DNA from: Clostridia bacterium
Lineage (GTDB): Bacteria > Bacillota > Clostridia > Caldicoprobacterales > Caldicoprobacteraceae
Assembly: GCA_017577715.1 (NCBI GenBank)
Contig: PKRC01000016.1
Location: 1 to 44,960 of the forward strand
Direction of reading: 5' to 3'
Length of the DNA: 44,960 nucleotides
In this document: piece by piece, positions 43,162 to 44,960 of the stretch
Layout of the letters: the number at the start of each line of letters is the position of its first letter
Position numbering within the stretch: position 1 is the first letter of the stretch
Made by a program: the position numbers and the translations under genes
The notes under the pieces: model-generated
The model's input: the letters and a program-made list of their open reading frames with translations, nothing else
Told to the model about the DNA's origin: nothing
Databases searched by the model: none

Positions 43162-43308
43162 TTAAGCATCGTGGTTTTTAAAAGCATTCATCAATATCTT
43201 CACCATCAGGTAGAAAAGGGCTAAAGTACCATAAACGCCCGCTAACCCTACTACCATGAGAAAGAGGGATTTGGTAAGCTCAGATGCGTGTGCAATGTTT
43301 TCAAACAT
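43162..43308 (-). CDS. Small OadG-like membrane subunit
   Basis: A 48-residue protein with one transmembrane helix (about 13-38, SLFLMVVGLAGVYGTLALFYLMV) and a short basic tail. It lies 18 bases after oadB with a strong GGGAGGAG site. Size, topology and place fit the gamma (OadG-type) subunit that links the alpha and beta subunits of sodium-pump decarboxylases, though it is shorter than most and lacks the Pro-rich, His-ended tail. Similar short proteins next to oadB and hppA may have a different role. Confidence 0.7.
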   Translation of the reverse strand: MFENIAHASELTKSLFLMVVGLAGVYGTLALFYLMVKILMNAFKNHDA

Positions 43309-43326
43309 ACCTTCACTCCTCCCAGC

Positions 43327-44466
43327 TTAACCCGCCAAAAGCGGTACCAGCGCTAATATCATGCCCCCTGCGATTATGGAGCCCAGCTGGCCAGCCACGT
43401 TAGCACTCACCGCATGCATGAGTATAAAATTCGAAGGGTCTTCCTTCTGCGCCATCTTTTGAATAACCCTTGCGGACATGGGGAACGCCGATATGCCAGC
43501 AGCTCCTACCATGGGGTTAACCTTCTTCTTAAGGAAGAGGTTTAAGAATTTTGCAAACAACACTCCGCCCGCAGTATCGAATATGAAAGCCACCAGTCCA
43601 CCTAAAATGATGATAAGGGTGGTGGGTTGCCAAAAGTCTTCGGCCACCATGGTGGAACCAATGGTGATTCCAAGCAATATGGTTACGATATTTGCAAGCT
43701 CGTTTTGAGCCGCCTTTGAAAGCCTCTCCATCACTCCCGATTCCCTTATCAGGTTACCGAACATCAAGAGGCCCACCAGAGGCACGCTTATAGGCGCTAT
43801 GATGCCCGCAATAACCGTGACAAATATGGGGAACAAAATCTTGACGGACTTTGGTACGTATACATCCTTATATTCCATCCTGATCATGCGTTCCTCTTTT
43901 GTGGTCAAAAGCTTGATAACGGGCGGTTGAACGAGGGGAACAAGAGACATGTAAGAATATGCGGCCACCGTTATAGGCCCTAAATATTTCTGCGCAAACT
44001 TGCTAGCAACAAATATGGCAGTGGGACCATCGGCAGCTCCTATAATCCCTATGGCCGAAGCAACCTTCAAATCGTCAGCTCCAAGCAACAGCGCAATGAC
44101 CGTCGTGGCAAATATCCCGAACTGAGCTGCAGCGCCAAAGAACAGCATCTTGGGATTGGCAAGAAGAGGGGTAAAATCGATCATGGCCCCAACGGCAATA
44201 AAGATCAAAACCGGGAAAAGCTCGGTCGCAATGCCGGCATCAAACAATATCCTGAGCACCCCCGGCATGCCTTCATATTCCAGCACCGCTGAAAGCGGCA
44301 GGTTGACCAGTATGGTACTAAAGCCTATGGGCAACAGCAACATAGGCTCGTATTCCTTCTTGATTGCCAAATAGATTAACAGACCGCCTATAGCTAGCAT
44401 CCCCATATGTTTAAGTATATACATGATTATCTGGTGTGTATTCATATCAGCAAACAGCTTATCCAT
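43327..44466 (-). CDS. Sodium-translocating decarboxylase beta subunit (OadB/GcdB/MmdB family)
   Basis: An integral membrane protein that releases CO2 from carboxybiotin while moving sodium out. The 379 residues match the family. Conserved regions are GIATELFPVLIFIAVGAMIDFTPLL, the GIIGAADGPTAIF block with the key aspartate, and GAAGISAFPMSARVI near the C-terminus. The cognate carboxyltransferase alpha subunit and biotin carrier are not in the window, so the substrate (oxaloacetate, methylmalonyl-CoA or glutaconyl-CoA) cannot be named. It is the first gene of the oadB-hppA unit and has a long, structured leader. Confidence 0.93.
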   Translation of the reverse strand: MDKLFADMNTHQIIMYILKHMGMLAIGGLLIYLAIKKEYEPMLLLPIGFSTILVNLPLSAVLEYEGMPGVLRILFDAGIATELFPVLIFIAVGAMIDFTPLLANPKMLFFGAAAQFGIFATTVIALLLGADDLKVASAIGIIGAADGPTAIFVASKFAQKYLGPITVAAYSYMSLVPLVQPPVIKLLTTKEERMIRMEYKDVYVPKSVKILFPIFVTVIAGIIAPISVPLVGLLMFGNLIRESGVMERLSKAAQNELANIVTILLGITIGSTMVAEDFWQPTTLIIILGGLVAFIFDTAGGVLFAKFLNLFLKKKVNPMVGAAGISAFPMSARVIQKMAQKEDPSNFILMHAVSANVAGQLGSIIAGGMILALVPLLAG

Positions 44467-44774
44467 AATCTACCTCCGTAAATCAAACAATATTGTAAAT
44501 TTTTGGTATATATTAACCTCAAAAATAAGACCTTCTTAAAATGCTCAGCAGAAAATATCTATGCCTTTCGGCAGGTTCACAGACCCCTATCGCCTCCCTT
44601 CAGCTCATACATCACCATTGTTAAAATCAGCAAATCCTAGAAATTGTAAAAGATTTTACTTCTATAAATAGAAAAAACTGACGGATATGCCCATCAGTAT
44701 AAACACAAACGGTATATGAAACTTATCAATACCCCCTCTTCCGCCGCATATCCTGGTCCCTTTGTAAAACCATC
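44467..44774 (-). promoter_or_regulatory. Structured attenuator-like leader of oadB
   Basis: About 308 bases of untranslated leader. Near the start it can form GGATATGC (from 44746-44753) paired with GCATATCC (from 44683-44690), which competes with or docks into a terminator hairpin at 44677-44698. Further on, a second compact domain (about 44565-44605) has a perfect TGCC-GAAA-GGCA hairpin. A leaderless reading frame of 15 codons from 44773 is also possible. No known riboswitch class was recognised. Confidence 0.45.
44672..44698 (-). terminator. Intrinsic terminator inside the oadB leader
   Basis: Minus strand: ACTGATGG, loop GCATAT, CCGTCAGT (8-bp stem, one G-T pair), then six T. It lies about 205 bases before the oadB ATG, so it would act as an attenuator. 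Confidence 0.65.
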
Positions 44775-44780
44775 AGTCCA

Positions 44781-44808
44781 ATTATATCATATTGTTGAAT
44801 AAATGCAA
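44781..44808 (-). promoter_or_regulatory. Promoter of oadB-oadG-hppA
   Basis: TTGCAT (44803-44808) and perfect TATAAT (44781-44786) on the minus strand, 16 bases apart. Confidence 0.65.
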
Positions 44809-44877
44809 TATACTTTTTGAGGGGGTTTTTTTAAGGTTCATTGTAAAATTAAATGCAACACCTAAAAAATAGTAGAA

Positions 44878-44945
44878 CCATAGTGAGAAATCCTGTATGA
44901 TATAGATATCCAAAACCCTAAACATACAGGGAGGTCTCACTATGG
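44878..44945. repeat. Long inverted repeat enclosing a start codon
   Basis: CCATAGTGAGA (44878-44888) and TCTCACTATGG (44935-44945) are perfect 11-bp arms. Inside them CCTGTATG (44892-44899) pairs with CATACAGG (44923-44930). The spacer is 23 bases. The right arm holds the start codon and flanks the ribosome site of the edge gene. It may be a translation-masking hairpin such as some insertion sequences have, or an operator. Confidence 0.7.
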
Positions 44946-44960
44946 CTCAACATAATTGTA
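44942..44960 (+). CDS. 5' end of a plus-strand gene cut by the window, possibly a transposase
   Basis: Only six codons are visible (MAQHNC). The start is convincing: GGGAGG seven bases before ATG, and a TATGAT -10-like box about 45 bases upstream. Placement of the start codon in a long hairpin hints at a transposable element that limits its own translation, but no family can be named from six residues. Confidence 0.4.

Noticed and set aside
1..44960. tRNA, rRNA genes or CRISPR arrays
   Set aside because: No cloverleaf-like segments, rRNA signature sequences or regularly spaced repeat arrays were seen on reading through both strands.

Overview
The window reads as chromosomal DNA of an anaerobic, low-to-moderate GC Gram-positive bacterium of the class Clostridia. 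The evidence is a SCIFF ranthipeptide precursor next to yajC and secDF, a BofC-like sporulation protein, a T-box leader ahead of hisS-aspS, an Rrf2/IscR-led iscS-iscU-mnmA operon, HemZ, and a sodium-pump type decarboxylase beta subunit next to a membrane pyrophosphatase. I cannot fix the genus from sequence alone. The long housekeeping order (ruvCAB-queA-tgt-yajC-scfA-secDF-recJ-apt-relA-dtd-MBL-hemZ-hisS-aspS) is typical of Clostridia.

Layout. Nearly everything is on the minus strand, so genes are transcribed from right to left. Left edge (1-2650): queF alone on the plus strand behind a palindrome-rich leader, facing a two-gene minus-strand unit of a membrane metallopeptidase and an unrecognised membrane-anchored helical protein. 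2850-3810: a PfkB sugar kinase. 4030-7411: iscR-iscS-iscU-mnmA, with a promoter, a perfect palindromic operator candidate and a terminator, which together make sulfur transfer, Fe-S clusters and tRNA 2-thiolation. 7431-10690: rarA, glyA and trxA, with clear terminators. 10700-15980: rseC-like, tcdA, aspS and hisS, led by a T-box riboswitch whose specifier region reads GACAC (Asp GAC overlapping His CAC). 15984-24790: PPC-domain protein, hemZ, MBL hydrolase, dtd, relA/spoT, apt and recJ. 24975-28700: secF, secD, the SCIFF peptide gene scfA (46 residues), a TIGR04086-type membrane protein and yajC. 28878-33631: tgt, queA, ruvB, ruvA and ruvC. 33830-36514: plus-strand argGH behind tandem ARG-box-like operators. 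36521-38663: proBA on the minus strand. 38900-40405: bofC-like and yebC. 40900-44810: oadB, an oadG-like small gene and hppA, an ion-motive cluster whose leader holds mutually exclusive RNA pairings and an intrinsic terminator. At the right edge a plus-strand gene begins whose start lies in a long inverted repeat, possibly a mobile element.

Most notable points: scfA has no radical-SAM maturase gene beside it, and it is preceded by a strong promoter and a leader of about 335 nt. The oadB leader looks like an attenuator. The hisS-aspS T-box has overlapping Asp and His specifier codons. argGH and proBA separate yebC-bofC from ruvCAB, which are usually close together in Firmicutes. No tRNA, rRNA or CRISPR array was seen.
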